Positions 18,692 to 27,213 of a DNA stretch of 64,000 nt are shown here, in pieces. Numbering within the stretch: position 1 is the first letter of the stretch; each line of letters starts with the position of its first letter. Source of the DNA: JBKCUK01 sp046318415 (GTDB lineage Bacteria; Pseudomonadota; Alphaproteobacteria; Caedimonadales; Caedimonadaceae); the NCBI GenBank assembly GCA_046318415.1, contig JBKCUK010000009.1, positions 127,889-191,888 of the forward strand, written 5' to 3'. Made by a program: the position numbers and the translations under genes. The notes below the pieces were generated by a model. That model was not told the DNA's origin. It did no database searches and saw only the letters and a program-made list of their open reading frames with translations.

Positions 18692-19400
18692 ACGACTTTA
18701 TAAGTCTTTTCAGCATAATACGATTTTAAAAGGAATCTCAGCTGAGATTCCCAAAGGTAAGGTTTATGCTATTCTTGGTCCTTCGGGTTCTGGCAAATCT
18801 ACCTTGCTGCGCTGTTTAAACCTTTTGGAAACCCCCAGCCATGGGTCTGTTTTCATCCAAGGTGAAGAGATTAACGCTCCAGGCTATGACATCCGAAAAC
18901 TGCGGCAGCGTGTGGCCATGGTCTTTCAGCATTTCAATTTGTTTCCCCACATGACGGTCCTTGAGAACCTGACCTACGCACCCACACAGGTTCTGAAAAT
19001 GTCGCAGGAGGCCGCAAAATCCCGGGCGCTCGACCTGCTTGAGCGGGTGGGACTTGCTGAAAAAGCTGAAGTTTACCCAGGAAGACTTTCTGGTGGTCAA
19101 AAACAGCGGGTCGCCATTGCAAGAGCGCTGGCCATGGATCCCGAGATCATTCTTTTCGATGAACCCACTTCAGCCCTCGATCCCGAGATGGTGAAAGAAG
19201 TGTTAGAGGTCATCCAAAGCCTTGCCCATACCCAAATCACCATTGTCTTGGTCACCCATGAAATGGGCTTCGCCCGCGAAGTTGCAGACCGCATTTGGTT
19301 CCTGGATGGCGGTGAGCTGGTTGAGGACGCCACGCCAAAAGAATTCTTCACCGCCCCCAAAAGCGAACGCGCCAAGCAGTTTTTGGCCAAGGTCTTGTAG
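18678..19400 (+). CDS. Polar amino-acid ABC transporter ATP-binding protein
   Basis: 240 residues from a GTG start inside the permease gene. Complete ABC ATPase: Walker A GPSGSGKST (~35-43), Q-loop in VAMVFQHFNLFPHMT, signature LSGGQKQRVAIARAL (~135-150), Walker B ILFDEPTSALDPE and the switch His in LVTHEMGFAREVAD. This pattern (FQHFNLFPHMT, THEMGFA) marks the GlnQ/HisP class of amino-acid importers. It powers uptake with the preceding lipoprotein and permease. It is the last gene of the operon; a GC-rich palindromic repeat begins 31 bases downstream and may serve as its 3' hairpin. Confidence 0.95.
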   Translation: MIRIERLYKSFQHNTILKGISAEIPKGKVYAILGPSGSGKSTLLRCLNLLETPSHGSVFIQGEEINAPGYDIRKLRQRVAMVFQHFNLFPHMTVLENLTYAPTQVLKMSQEAAKSRALDLLERVGLAEKAEVYPGRLSGGQKQRVAIARALAMDPEIILFDEPTSALDPEMVKEVLEVIQSLAHTQITIVLVTHEMGFAREVADRIWFLDGGELVEDATPKEFFTAPKSERAKQFLAKVL

Positions 19401-19430
19401 AATCACTTCCATATAAACGAAAAACAGCTT

Positions 19431-19455
19431 GGATCCCCGCTTGCGCGGGGATGAC
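19431..19455. repeat. Palindromic repeat, type 1 (GGATCCCCGC...GCGGGGATGAC)
   Basis: ATCCCCGC-TTGC-GCGGGGAT gives eight perfect pairs with a four-base loop. Nearly the same unit recurs at 29110-29140 and, inverted, at 29327-29352. It lies just after the amino-acid transporter operon. Confidence 0.8.
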
Positions 19456-19491
19456 AACAGTGAGCATGGTTCACTCTGACTCGAAAAAACA

Positions 19492-19525
19492 GCCTGGATC
19501 GCCAGGCTTTCGCTCGCGATGACGA
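19492..19525. repeat. Palindromic repeat, type 2 (GCCTGGATCGCC...CTCGCGATGAC)
   Basis: The unit starts GCCTGGATCGCCAGGC and ends CTCGCGATGAC. A related copy is at 29150-29190 and a partial one at 21030-21057. These units often stand 30-50 bases from a type 1 copy, as here. Confidence 0.7.
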
Positions 19526-19598
19526 GGGTGCATTCTCAGTCATCAACCGCGAGGAGGACCCAAGTCCGACACGGCAATCCATCTGCAGGCCTTTTCCC

Positions 19599-19636
19599 CG
19601 TCATTGCGAGGAGCGCTAGCGACGCAGCAATCCATG
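19599..19636. repeat. Palindromic repeat, type 3 (GTCATTGCGAGGAGCG...AGCAATCCA)
   Basis: GTCATTGCGAGGAGCG followed by CTAGCGACGCAGCAATCCA is an element well known from Rickettsiales, Holosporales and some other intracellular bacteria; it is the inverted counterpart of type 2. The GC-rich outer ends and the central AGCGCT palindrome give a long imperfect hairpin. Confidence 0.75.
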
Positions 19637-19776
19637 TAGCAAAAAAGCACCCCTAGAGTGACCCATGGCTTTGGTATGGCTGAGGGTGCCGTGATTCCGT
19701 CAAGGATGTTTTTATTGACAAATAGTTGAGGATATTTATTCTCCCTGAGGAAGAGGCAATCAAAGGATCCATTGCA

Positions 19777-21024
19777 ATGGCTTTCACCATATTTCTCCGC
19801 CACATTGGTCTCAGCATTCTTCTTACACTCTCAAGTGTTTACGCTTCCGAATTTCTCGTCGGATTGGACGAGGACGAGACTGTGCCACTACCCCATGATG
19901 TGATCAAGCACGTCATGGGCATGACAGAGGCGCCCCTCTTTGCCCGTATGGGAATGATGAATAAGAGTTTGAATAAATTTCTAAAAGCGGAAAAAGAACG
20001 CGCGGTATCCTCTTCGACTTTCAATGAAAGCGGCTGTAACGCAAAAGATCATTTGTTGCTGACCGCTCTACAGCCGGATGAAATCGAGCGGCCACTTCGC
20101 ACCCTTATGGAGCGCGATGGCGGCGTGGCTGTTGCATCCAATTCAGTGCTACATGGCACACTTAGCGCCGTCTATGGCTTGGCCAACATACGCGACTGGA
20201 TCGATTGTAAGGATCTGGCTTCTCCTCTTTATCAAACCGCTTTTGGCAAGGATTTGCCGCAAGCACAGCAGGAACTGGCTTTACAACAATTGATGGCGCT
20301 GGTCGGAACACCCGTTTATCTGCAAGGTCAGGACGCAGCTGGTCTGCAGCGCTTCTTGAGTAAACATGGCCACAAGCTCCACTCTTTGCTTGAAAGCAAA
20401 AAACAACTACGTCCCTTGGTGAACTTTCTCCACGGTGATGTGGATGAAAAAATCCTCGCAGCCAAACCCCATACTTTCGTGATGAGCGACGTTGAACTGG
20501 CACAACAGCCGATCCAGGGACAACTTGAACACTATCTCGCGATCCAAGCCGAGCATCATGTTTACCTGAGTTTGGGCGTGGGGCCTTTCGTTGAGTATGG
20601 CAAGCTCACGCTTCAAAAACAGTACATGCCAACCAATCTACGGCACCTTACCATCATGGACCCCACGTGTGCGGTGAGAATTACAGCCCAATGCTGCCTT
20701 TCAGGCACCAACCTTCACTCCTTGCACCTGCATCTCCCTCAGCTCTTCACAGCGGAAGACCATTTCGTTGCAAATAACCCTGCGCTACAGTCGGTAACAC
20801 TTGATCTGCCCAATCTAATTGCGGTTGAGCGTCAATTCGCCTCAAATAACCCGGCGCTGCAGACGGTCATACTTGCCATGCCGAAACTTAAAAACATAGG
20901 AGATGGCATCTTAGGCGGCTGCAAAAGCCTCTCCCAAAGGGAGAAGAATAAGATTCGTAACTATTTCGCGTCTCTTGGCTTAGAATGGCAAGAAAATGTT
21001 GAGATTGCTGCCATAGCTCAATAA
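19777..21024 (+). CDS. Exported F-box-like protein with C-terminal leucine-rich segments
   Basis: 415 residues from the ATG at 19777, preceded by AGGATC at nine bases; the frame is open 17 codons further into a repeat-rich spacer. Signal peptide: MAFTIFLRHIGLSILLTLSS, cleavage near VYAS. A divergent F-box-like segment lies at ~37-75 (VPLPHDVIKHVMGM, then MMNKSLNKFLK). The C-terminal ~120 residues carry leucine-rich units (LRHLTIMDP, LHSLHLHLPQLFTAED, LQSVTLDLPNLIAVE, LQTVILAMPKLKNIG) of BspA-like spacing. Two of these are near repeats at DNA level, beginning CAAATAACCC. It lies alone between palindromic repeats. A host-directed role is inferred by analogy with the other F-box genes here. Confidence 0.8.
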   Translation: MAFTIFLRHIGLSILLTLSSVYASEFLVGLDEDETVPLPHDVIKHVMGMTEAPLFARMGMMNKSLNKFLKAEKERAVSSSTFNESGCNAKDHLLLTALQPDEIERPLRTLMERDGGVAVASNSVLHGTLSAVYGLANIRDWIDCKDLASPLYQTAFGKDLPQAQQELALQQLMALVGTPVYLQGQDAAGLQRFLSKHGHKLHSLLESKKQLRPLVNFLHGDVDEKILAAKPHTFVMSDVELAQQPIQGQLEHYLAIQAEHHVYLSLGVGPFVEYGKLTLQKQYMPTNLRHLTIMDPTCAVRITAQCCLSGTNLHSLHLHLPQLFTAEDHFVANNPALQSVTLDLPNLIAVERQFASNNPALQTVILAMPKLKNIGDGILGGCKSLSQREKNKIRNYFASLGLEWQENVEIAAIAQ

Positions 21025-21029
21025 CGGGC

Positions 21030-21057
21030 CTTGCTCGTTCCTCGCTCGCGATGACGG
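21030..21057. repeat. Partial type 2 palindromic repeat, degenerate
   Basis: CTTGCTCGTTCCTCGCTCGCGATGACGG matches the right half of the type 2 unit. Decayed GATGACG-containing fragments continue to about 21130, downstream of the F-box-like gene. Confidence 0.6.
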
Positions 21058-21156
21058 AAATGGAAGTGCCGCGCCCGATGACAGCAGAGGGTTATTGCGC
21101 GCGCGATGACGCGGATGGGGATGCTGCGCACGAAATGATGCGCGGAGAACGCGACC

Positions 21157-21999
21157 TTACCCTTGTACCTTTTCGCGCAAAACTCTAGCCGCTAAGGCTG
21201 CAGCTACGGCATTCATATAAACGCCCATCACCAGGGCGAGGGCAAGCCCTGCCACAAGCTCGCTCATCAGATCACCAAATCCATTGACGAGAGCACCCGC
21301 AATCATGCACAAGGCATAGGCCATAAACGCGATAACCCCTAAAACGATGATCTTGAGTGTTAGGTGCAGCGTGCAGCCTTGGGTTTGCCGCCAGGTGGCC
21401 ACCATCGCCCTCGCAAGCGGGATATCACGCACAACGACCATGGCCATTAGCGGCACCAATCGCGCTGTCACAAACAACAGCGGCAAGGATAAAACCCCAT
21501 AGATTCCAAGCATAATACCGATCGGCATATTCCCTGTTGCCATGGATTCAGGGGAAATGCCGTGTTGCATGAACAAAAGCAACAGCGACCCCCCCTCCTC
21601 AAAGCTAAGCACACCAATGACGGTGCCAATCATATCGACGATCAGAAGCCATATAACGGGTAAAGCCACCAATAGTCCCATCATGGCTCCCAAAAGACGC
21701 AACTCTTGGACACTGACAAGGCGGCGCATCACAGAAAATCGAGGATCAGGGATATGATGGACATCCCGGACCACCGCAGCGATCAACGGCAAGGGACACA
21801 ACACAACAAGAACCAAAGCCACAAAGGACGAGAATTCGATGAGATCAGGAGCATACGCCTCGATGATCGGCACACCACAAAGGGACAAGATCACACCAAT
21901 AAGAGCAAAATGAGTGAGGGATTTATGCCGTCCCACGCTTTTCACCGCATCGCGGAAAACCTCACGCCAAGATGACATTGGTAGTTTTGTTTTCATCAC
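21157..21999 (-). CDS. Multi-pass membrane protein, distant relative of the 25-27 kb pair
   Basis: 280 residues with about six membrane helices and a cytoplasmic N-terminus (SSWREVFRDAVKSVGRHKS). The segment TARLVPLMAMVVVRDIPLAR, then AMVATWRQTQGC, lines up with the RFNFSFGLIATT...FRALKESWRLTKGRF segment of the tandem membrane proteins at 25124 and 26109, so I treat it as a distant member of the same family. The repeated pattern of a soluble charged N-terminus followed by a membrane domain suggests an integral inner-membrane role. I know no function for the family. It is a single gene between the F-box-like gene and the divergent SDR gene. Confidence 0.75.
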   Translation of the reverse strand: MMKTKLPMSSWREVFRDAVKSVGRHKSLTHFALIGVILSLCGVPIIEAYAPDLIEFSSFVALVLVVLCPLPLIAAVVRDVHHIPDPRFSVMRRLVSVQELRLLGAMMGLLVALPVIWLLIVDMIGTVIGVLSFEEGGSLLLLFMQHGISPESMATGNMPIGIMLGIYGVLSLPLLFVTARLVPLMAMVVVRDIPLARAMVATWRQTQGCTLHLTLKIIVLGVIAFMAYALCMIAGALVNGFGDLMSELVAGLALALVMGVYMNAVAAALAARVLREKVQG

Positions 22000-22102
22000 A
22001 CTTGTCTCAGTCTTGTTCTAGCCTTAGATTATCACAAGCAACTTAAGAGACCCTTAATGTATGACTCCAAGTCATCCCCTTCAAGACGAAAAGGGCAGTT
22101 GA

Positions 22103-22951
22103 ATGCATCGATCATTGGTGATTTTTGGTTATGGCTACGTGGGCAAAGCATTTAAACGCCTCGCCCTGCGGGAAGGCTGGGACGACATCCAAATTGTGAC
22201 GCGAACACCCCAGGCGGGCGCCCTTTCCCTGACGGACGAATCCAGCGTTGCCCACTGCCTGGCAGAGGCGTCCCACCTGCTGATCACTGCCCCACCCCAG
22301 GACGGGCACGATCCCATCTTGAAACTCTATGGACCTTTGATTCATGCGTGGGGCCAACGACCTGATGCGCGATGGCTTGGCTACCTCTCCACCACAGGAG
22401 TTTATGGGGACCATCAGGGGGCGTGGGTGGACGAGACAACACCCACCACGTCCAACGAACCAAGATCACAGATTCGCTTGCAAGTTGAACAGGCATGGCA
22501 AGCGTTGGATGCGCCCTGGCACCTGTTTCGCTTGAGCGGCATCTACGGCCCTGGACGCAGTGTGCTTGAGGATCTTCTTGGAGGAACCGCCCGCCGCATT
22601 GATAAGCCAGGCCAGGTCTTTTCCAGAATCCATGTGGAGGACATCGCCAAGACTTTGCTGGCATCGGCCCACACCCCAATGCCGGGTGAGATCTATAATC
22701 TGGCCGATGACGTGCCCTGCCCCAGTCATGAGGTTGTCGCCCATGGCGCGCAACTCCTGCAGCTACCCTGCCCGCCACTCATTCCCTATGAACAGGCCAG
22801 CCTCTCTCCCATGGCGCAAAGCTTCTACAAAAGTTGCCGCCGGGTGACGAACAAAAAAATCAAAGAAAAGTTGGGGGTTAAGTTGGATTATCCCACATAT
22901 AAGGAGGGTTTACAGCAGATCCTGGCCCAGCTGCAGAGAGCGGCACCGTGA
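22103..22951 (+). CDS. NAD(P)-dependent SDR/epimerase family protein (YeeZ-like)
   Basis: 282 residues. The N-terminal nucleotide-binding motif FGYGYVGKAF and the later LGYLSTTGVYGDHQGAWVDE and LFRLSGIYGPGRSVLEDL are those of the atypical SDR group that includes E. coli YeeZ. The usual YxxxK pair is not present in standard form (no YxxxK after VYGDH), as in other members of that group, so classical dehydrogenase chemistry is doubtful. The substrate is unknown. AAGGG lies about seven bases before the ATG. It converges on the minus-strand RMD1-like gene with a GC-rich hairpin between. Confidence 0.87.
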   Translation: MHRSLVIFGYGYVGKAFKRLALREGWDDIQIVTRTPQAGALSLTDESSVAHCLAEASHLLITAPPQDGHDPILKLYGPLIHAWGQRPDARWLGYLSTTGVYGDHQGAWVDETTPTTSNEPRSQIRLQVEQAWQALDAPWHLFRLSGIYGPGRSVLEDLLGGTARRIDKPGQVFSRIHVEDIAKTLLASAHTPMPGEIYNLADDVPCPSHEVVAHGAQLLQLPCPPLIPYEQASLSPMAQSFYKSCRRVTNKKIKEKLGVKLDYPTYKEGLQQILAQLQRAAP

Positions 22952-22954
22952 AAA

Positions 22955-22975
22955 GGCCCCCGGCTAAGGGGGGCC
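22955..22975 (-). terminator. GC-rich terminator between convergent genes
   Basis: GGCCCCC and GGGGGCC pair perfectly over seven bases. On the minus strand the stem is followed by TTTT, so it fits best as the terminator of the RMD1-like gene ending at 22988, though it could also slow transcription from the plus-strand gene. Confidence 0.62.
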
Positions 22976-22987
22976 ACACTTGATGGC

Positions 22988-23815
22988 TTAGCCCGCAAAC
23001 CACTGCTGGCCGAAGTGATGCCACAACGAGAGAGTGACCTCAAAAGAGATCAGCACAATAATGACCCACTCCAGCTGCGTTGAGTGGCGGTAGTTGAGTT
23101 CGTCTCCCAACAGTTGGAAGAGTTCGTGGATAATATCCAGCTTCTTGTTGAGGATCTCGGAACGCTCGGCCACATCCAATTCCTTAACCGACATCTTAAA
23201 GAAGGGCTCGAGATCTGGGTTTTCCCAGAAGAAATCAGGTGGATTGAGGAAGTCGATGTGCAGGTTGATCGAACTCCGCTCCATGAACAGCTTACCGATT
23301 TTACGCCCGATTTCCCGCCGTGAGTAAGGAATACGACCGGTGGATGCAAGGGCATCGGTGATGGTCTCGGAAACCTTAATGGTATGTTCAATGCGGCTTT
23401 CGAAAAAGGCGAGCTTGACCGATTGCGCCAAACCAAACGAGATGGACAGCTTGGTTAGCATATCTTCTTCATCGGCGAGGGTAATGTGGCCGCGATGAAA
23501 GCGCACGCGCCCCCCAATTTCATAGGTAAAGGTGTCTTCTTCGATGGTCTTCAGCGAATCGCGCTCGAAAGCGGACAGTTTATCGATCAAGCGACGCTCT
23601 TTGGATTCATCCATGTTCCAAAACACGACACAGCCATAGCCAAAGCAAAATACATCGCCGCCGTAGGCCTGGAATTGCAACACATCATCATAAAGGGTAC
23701 AGGGAAACTCAGATTTTAATTTATCCAAAATCCCAAAAAGCTTATAGCTGCGCGCCGTGCAATAGGCCGCAACTCTTTGATATTCAGTCTCTTCGTTTGA
23801 TTGAGGGTCACTCAT
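22988..23815 (-). CDS. RMD1/YagE family (DUF155) protein
   Basis: 275 residues from the ATG at 23815. The frame is open 33 codons upstream inside the patatin gene, but this ATG overlaps the patatin stop as ATGA, a usual coupling arrangement. The features are those of the Rmd1/DUF155 family: FGYGCVVFWNMDESKERRLI, then ADEEDMLTKLSISFGLAQSVKLAFFE, and a C-terminal hydrophobic helix (LEWVIIVLISFEVTLSLWHH). Eukaryotic members sit in mitochondrial membranes, and bacterial ones are of unknown function. Here the partner gene is a patatin-like phospholipase, which suggests a membrane-lipid connection; that is inference. Confidence 0.85.
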   Translation of the reverse strand: MSDPQSNEETEYQRVAAYCTARSYKLFGILDKLKSEFPCTLYDDVLQFQAYGGDVFCFGYGCVVFWNMDESKERRLIDKLSAFERDSLKTIEEDTFTYEIGGRVRFHRGHITLADEEDMLTKLSISFGLAQSVKLAFFESRIEHTIKVSETITDALASTGRIPYSRREIGRKIGKLFMERSSINLHIDFLNPPDFFWENPDLEPFFKMSVKELDVAERSEILNKKLDIIHELFQLLGDELNYRHSTQLEWVIIVLISFEVTLSLWHHFGQQWFAG

Positions 23816-24891
23816 GTTCGACTCTTTGCTCGGGTGGATTGACCACCTATATATGAATGTAACCTCGCCAGCGGACCTTTTGCCGATGACGGGGTGCTTG
23901 TTTCTTGCTGCCAACCGCCATGATTGATCACAAGGCGCATGTCCTCGATCCCCTGCTGGCGGCGTCGCGCTATGGAGCTTCGCGAATAATCAAAATCCCG
24001 GCTAGACAGCTCTTCGCGGGGTTTGCCGTACATCACATGGACAACATCCAGACGTGCGGCATTGTCGTCTTCTTCCCTGGCGTTCCAGAGGTCAACAATG
24101 TGAGTTAAGGACCTATGAATGCGCGTTGCCATCATGAGGTCTCGGACTCTGCCCTGTACAGTATCAATGGTGTCGGGCATGGGACCATGGGGGGCATAGG
24201 GATCGATCACCATGCACAAAATATCACGCCCCGCATAAAGACGCAAAATCTCATCCAACGGCAAATCAGAGGCCATGGCACCATCCCAATAGGCCTTTGC
24301 ACCAATGGTCACAGCAGGAAAATGCGGCGGTAAAGCACATGAGGCCATGATGTGCTCGATCTGCATATTCCTTGAGAAGGAATCAAAAAACACGCTTTGA
24401 CTGGTTTCCACTTCCGTCGCCGAGAGAACAAGGCGTGTCCCGTGCCCCTTATTCAGGGCGGCCACATCGATCAAACCGTTGAGGGTGTTCGTAAACTTAG
24501 AGGTATCATAAAAGCTGGTGGCATCGGTGCTACCTGGTGGCTGCATGAACGCCATGGGCAAGCGCGGCGAAAAGAAGTTGGGCTGGCCGAACACCAGCCC
24601 CTGCATGGAGGTCACAAAATTATGAAACTGGCGCATGGGTTCGGTGGGCGCGATCATTTCCGGCATATCCGGCCAAGAAATCTCTTCGAAGAAGGCGGCT
24701 ATTTTACGGCTGCGCACCATGGGCTCGTGGCTGGCGATAAGCGCCCCCAGAACGCCCCCCATGGAATAGCCGCCCACCACCTGCGGCAAGAAGCCTACCT
24801 CTTGCAAGACCTCATACGCCCCCCATTGGTAAGCACTCAACGCACCACCGCCAGCAAAAACCAGAACGTAAACTTTATCTCCCCCGGGCAT
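23812..24891 (-). CDS. Patatin-like phospholipase (DUF3734 type)
   Basis: 359 residues. The oxyanion glycine run (FAGGGALSAYQWGAYE, ~12-27), nucleophile elbow GYSMG with Ser43 and the acidic WDGAMASDLPL pair give the patatin Ser-Asp dyad. The C-terminal part (ATRIHRSLTHIVDLWNAREE, GIEDMRLVI) fits the DUF3734 extension. It would hydrolyse acyl esters of phospholipids. There is no signal peptide, so it acts in the cytoplasm or is exported by a route that does not need one. GGGAGGG precedes the ATG. Patatins are known virulence phospholipases of intracellular bacteria (Rickettsia, Legionella), but housekeeping roles also exist. Confidence 0.9.
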   Translation of the reverse strand: MPGGDKVYVLVFAGGGALSAYQWGAYEVLQEVGFLPQVVGGYSMGGVLGALIASHEPMVRSRKIAAFFEEISWPDMPEMIAPTEPMRQFHNFVTSMQGLVFGQPNFFSPRLPMAFMQPPGSTDATSFYDTSKFTNTLNGLIDVAALNKGHGTRLVLSATEVETSQSVFFDSFSRNMQIEHIMASCALPPHFPAVTIGAKAYWDGAMASDLPLDEILRLYAGRDILCMVIDPYAPHGPMPDTIDTVQGRVRDLMMATRIHRSLTHIVDLWNAREEDDNAARLDVVHVMYGKPREELSSRDFDYSRSSIARRRQQGIEDMRLVINHGGWQQETSTPSSAKGPLARLHSYIGGQSTRAKSRT

Positions 24892-25123
24892 GGTGATCGC
24901 CCTCCCCTGTTATGCTTTTTGAATATTTGTCATCCTTATAACACTACCCAAAGCCTAGAACATGGGCAAGAGAGCGCCGTAAATTCTTACACATGACCTC
25001 TTCGCAAGATGCGCAGACCTCACCATTTTCACATTGCCTTTTGGACGCTTCTTGTCTAGTTTTGTTCACTCGAAGACCATTGCGGCATAATTAATACATT
25101 TTAACTTAAATTTGAGAAAAAAA

Positions 25124-25894
25124 ATGACCGACAAAGTTTCTATATGGTGGATCTTCAAAGAGTCCATTAAAGATACGCCCACCTTCCTCAAACAGCTGAA
25201 AGTGGTAGCCTTGGCTTACATTCTCTTTCAGCTATCCGAGACCTTTTCAAGCACTTTATCTATATTTACACTCATATTTTTTGTTTCTCTCTTTCTAAAT
25301 GTTGTGCGCCTGAAACTTAATCCGGATCAGGGAGGAATGAGCATCAAGAAACAGCTTTTTGCGACAGGATTTTGGCGTGCTTTGTGCCTCATCATCCTTC
25401 TAACTTGGCTTATTTCCATGGTCATGCTGGCTCTAGGGTGTGTGATTTTTCTGTTTATGCTTGCAACTAAAGGCAACGTCGATTGGCGTAGTATATTTAT
25501 GCCCTCAGAATATGCGGGTCTTGGTTTTCTAGTTGTGTGCGCAATCGGTGTTTTTGTCCTCACTAACGCTGTCGCTAGCAGATTTAACTTTTCGTTCGGA
25601 TTGATTGCCACAACGGACATGGGCCCCTTCAGGGCACTCAAAGAATCCTGGCGCCTGACCAAGGGTCGATTCCTCAAAATGCAAGGACTAAATCTAATCA
25701 TTTGGACCGTTATTGGCATAGAGATAGGACTCATGGCTGTAATTATTGTGTCTTTTGAAACACTCTTCAACGGATACAGTTTCGCCTCAATGTTGACAGT
25801 GATGTCATCGAGCATCGCTCTCGTCATTTTAGCAGGCTTTTTGGCGCTACCTTACGCCCATGCCTACAAGCTGCGCCTGGAGGACAGATTCTAG
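25124..25894 (+). CDS. Multi-pass membrane protein, first of a tandem pair
   Basis: 256 residues from the ATG at 25124 (MTDKVSIWWIFKESIKDTPT). About five membrane helices separate short charged loops; a conserved charged segment FRALKESWRLTKGRFLKMQG lies in the second half. This N-terminus and the segment are almost the same as in the next gene (MTDKVSIWRIFKESIKDTPT and FKSVKESWRLTGGRFFKMLG), so the two are tandem duplicates. The C-terminus LPYAHAYKLRLEDRF is also shared. The function is unknown; the pattern resembles small membrane families of the DUF975 kind, but I do not assign it. A downstream hairpin is duplicated with the gene. Confidence 0.82.
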   Translation: MTDKVSIWWIFKESIKDTPTFLKQLKVVALAYILFQLSETFSSTLSIFTLIFFVSLFLNVVRLKLNPDQGGMSIKKQLFATGFWRALCLIILLTWLISMVMLALGCVIFLFMLATKGNVDWRSIFMPSEYAGLGFLVVCAIGVFVLTNAVASRFNFSFGLIATTDMGPFRALKESWRLTKGRFLKMQGLNLIIWTVIGIEIGLMAVIIVSFETLFNGYSFASMLTVMSSSIALVILAGFLALPYAHAYKLRLEDRF

Positions 25895-25915
25895 GGCACA
25901 ATACCTCGATCAAAA

Positions 25916-25949
25916 CCCTCTCTTGTGGGCGGCACTGCCCATAAGAGGG
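25916..25949. repeat. Duplicated 3' hairpin, copy 1
   Basis: CCCTCTCTTGTGGG and CCCATAAGAGGG form a long stem around a short loop, 22 bases after the stop of the first membrane gene. The same hairpin with small changes follows the second gene (27015-27049). There is no U tract, so it may protect the 3' end rather than terminate. Confidence 0.55.
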
Positions 25950-26108
25950 GGAGCATCGAGAACACCTGTGCCATGCCCGGCTAGAACCACAAAGCGCGCA
26001 CCTATGACACACAAAAAATCTTGACATATATTTACTCATTAGATTACTTTTACGCCGCTTTGCAAAAAAATGTCATAATTTCAAGATTTTTTAATAACAG
26101 AGGAAAAA

Positions 26109-26993
26109 ATGACCGACAAAGTTTCTATCTGGCGGATCTTCAAAGAGTCCATCAAAGATACGCCAACCACCCTCAAGCAACTGAAAGTGGCAGCCTTGGG
26201 TTACTTTGCACTTGATGCGTTCACGAAATTAGCAAACCACTTTATGACACACAATCAGGAGAAATATATCTCTTTTGTGGTGGATATGACCGCGGAAAAC
26301 CCAATGAAGGGTGTTATTCTAAGCACTGCAATAGCGGCCATTCTTCTATTTACGGGAGTTTTCTTATTTATATTCAATTTTTCTATAATGATTAATGCGC
26401 TGCGACTCAAACTTAACCCTGATCAAGGCACACTGAGCATCAAAAAACAACTTTTTGCGACAGGAATTTGGCGCATCTTGGGATTAATCCTTTTTGTCTA
26501 TTTGCTCCTTGCCATCATCGCAGGCCTGGGCATTGGTGCTCTCATGCTGGTGACCTGGGGAACTGTCGATTGGCACACTGTGAACTCTCAGTTGTTTTTC
26601 GAACTTGCAGACCACCATCTGGGTTCGCTGCTTTCGTGTACTGTCGGCACCCTTATTCTGTGTATCACTGTTCTTAGCGGCTTTAGCTTCTCGGCCTGCT
26701 TGATCGCCACAACCAACATGGATCTCTTCAAGTCTGTCAAAGAATCTTGGCGCCTGACCGGGGGACGATTCTTCAAAATGCTGGGGGTAAACATCATATA
26801 TTTCTCACTATTTGGTGCGATGTTGCTGCTCGTCGCGGTACTTAGAACTTATGGTAAAACGCTCATCGTCGAGCATCCTCTGCTTTCTGCTGTTCCTATA
26901 ATGGTTAGCTGCTTTGTTTATGTGTGTTTATCAGCCGCTATGAGTCTACCTTACGCCCATGCCTACAAGTTGCGCCTGGAGAATAGATTCTAG
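26109..26993 (+). CDS. Multi-pass membrane protein, second of a tandem pair
   Basis: 294 residues, preceded by GAGGA at five bases. It resembles the gene at 25124 throughout, with an extra ~35-residue insertion after the N-terminus (LDAFTKLANHFMTHNQEKYI), which accounts for its greater length. About six membrane helices, the conserved SCFKSV-type loop FKSVKESWRLTGGRFFKMLG and the same LPYAHAYKLRLENRF terminus. The two coding regions share high identity at both ends and diverge in the middle. A relative at 21157 is more distant. It is probably an inner-membrane protein; no substrate or partner is visible. Confidence 0.82.
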   Translation: MTDKVSIWRIFKESIKDTPTTLKQLKVAALGYFALDAFTKLANHFMTHNQEKYISFVVDMTAENPMKGVILSTAIAAILLFTGVFLFIFNFSIMINALRLKLNPDQGTLSIKKQLFATGIWRILGLILFVYLLLAIIAGLGIGALMLVTWGTVDWHTVNSQLFFELADHHLGSLLSCTVGTLILCITVLSGFSFSACLIATTNMDLFKSVKESWRLTGGRFFKMLGVNIIYFSLFGAMLLLVAVLRTYGKTLIVEHPLLSAVPIMVSCFVYVCLSAAMSLPYAHAYKLRLENRF

Positions 26994-27014
26994 GGCACAA
27001 GAGCTCGATCAAAA

Positions 27015-27049
27015 CCCTCTTTTATGGGCGGCACTGCCCTTAAAAGGGG
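27015..27049. repeat. Duplicated 3' hairpin, copy 2
   Basis: CCCTCTTTTATGGGC and GCCCTTAAAAGGG repeat the hairpin that follows the first membrane gene, in the same position after the stop and within a copied sequence (TAGGGCACAA...CTCGATCAAAACCCTC). This shows that the duplication covered the 3' flank as well as the gene. Confidence 0.55.
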
Positions 27050-27158
27050 GGATCGATCCCCCCTGACATACCCGCCAACACCGCAAAGCGCTCACCGATG
27101 GCACATACCTATAAACTTATTAAGGAAAATAAGTTTTAAGGTTTAACGAAACCCCCTG

Positions 27159-27188
27159 TTGACGTATCTTTAAGGTCAATCATATCAG
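27159..27188 (+). promoter_or_regulatory. Candidate promoter of dapB
   Basis: TTGACG and TATCAG are separated by 18 bases, with the dapB start 26 bases past the -10 box. Both boxes have mismatches, so it is a moderate candidate. Confidence 0.42.
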
Positions 27189-27213
27189 TGAAAATCAGAT
27201 CAAGAGAGGTATA

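Noticed and set aside
19543..19803. 86-codon minus-strand frame in the repeat-rich spacer
   Set aside because: Its C-terminal half is a translation of the palindromic repeats (a common artefact); no ribosome binding site.
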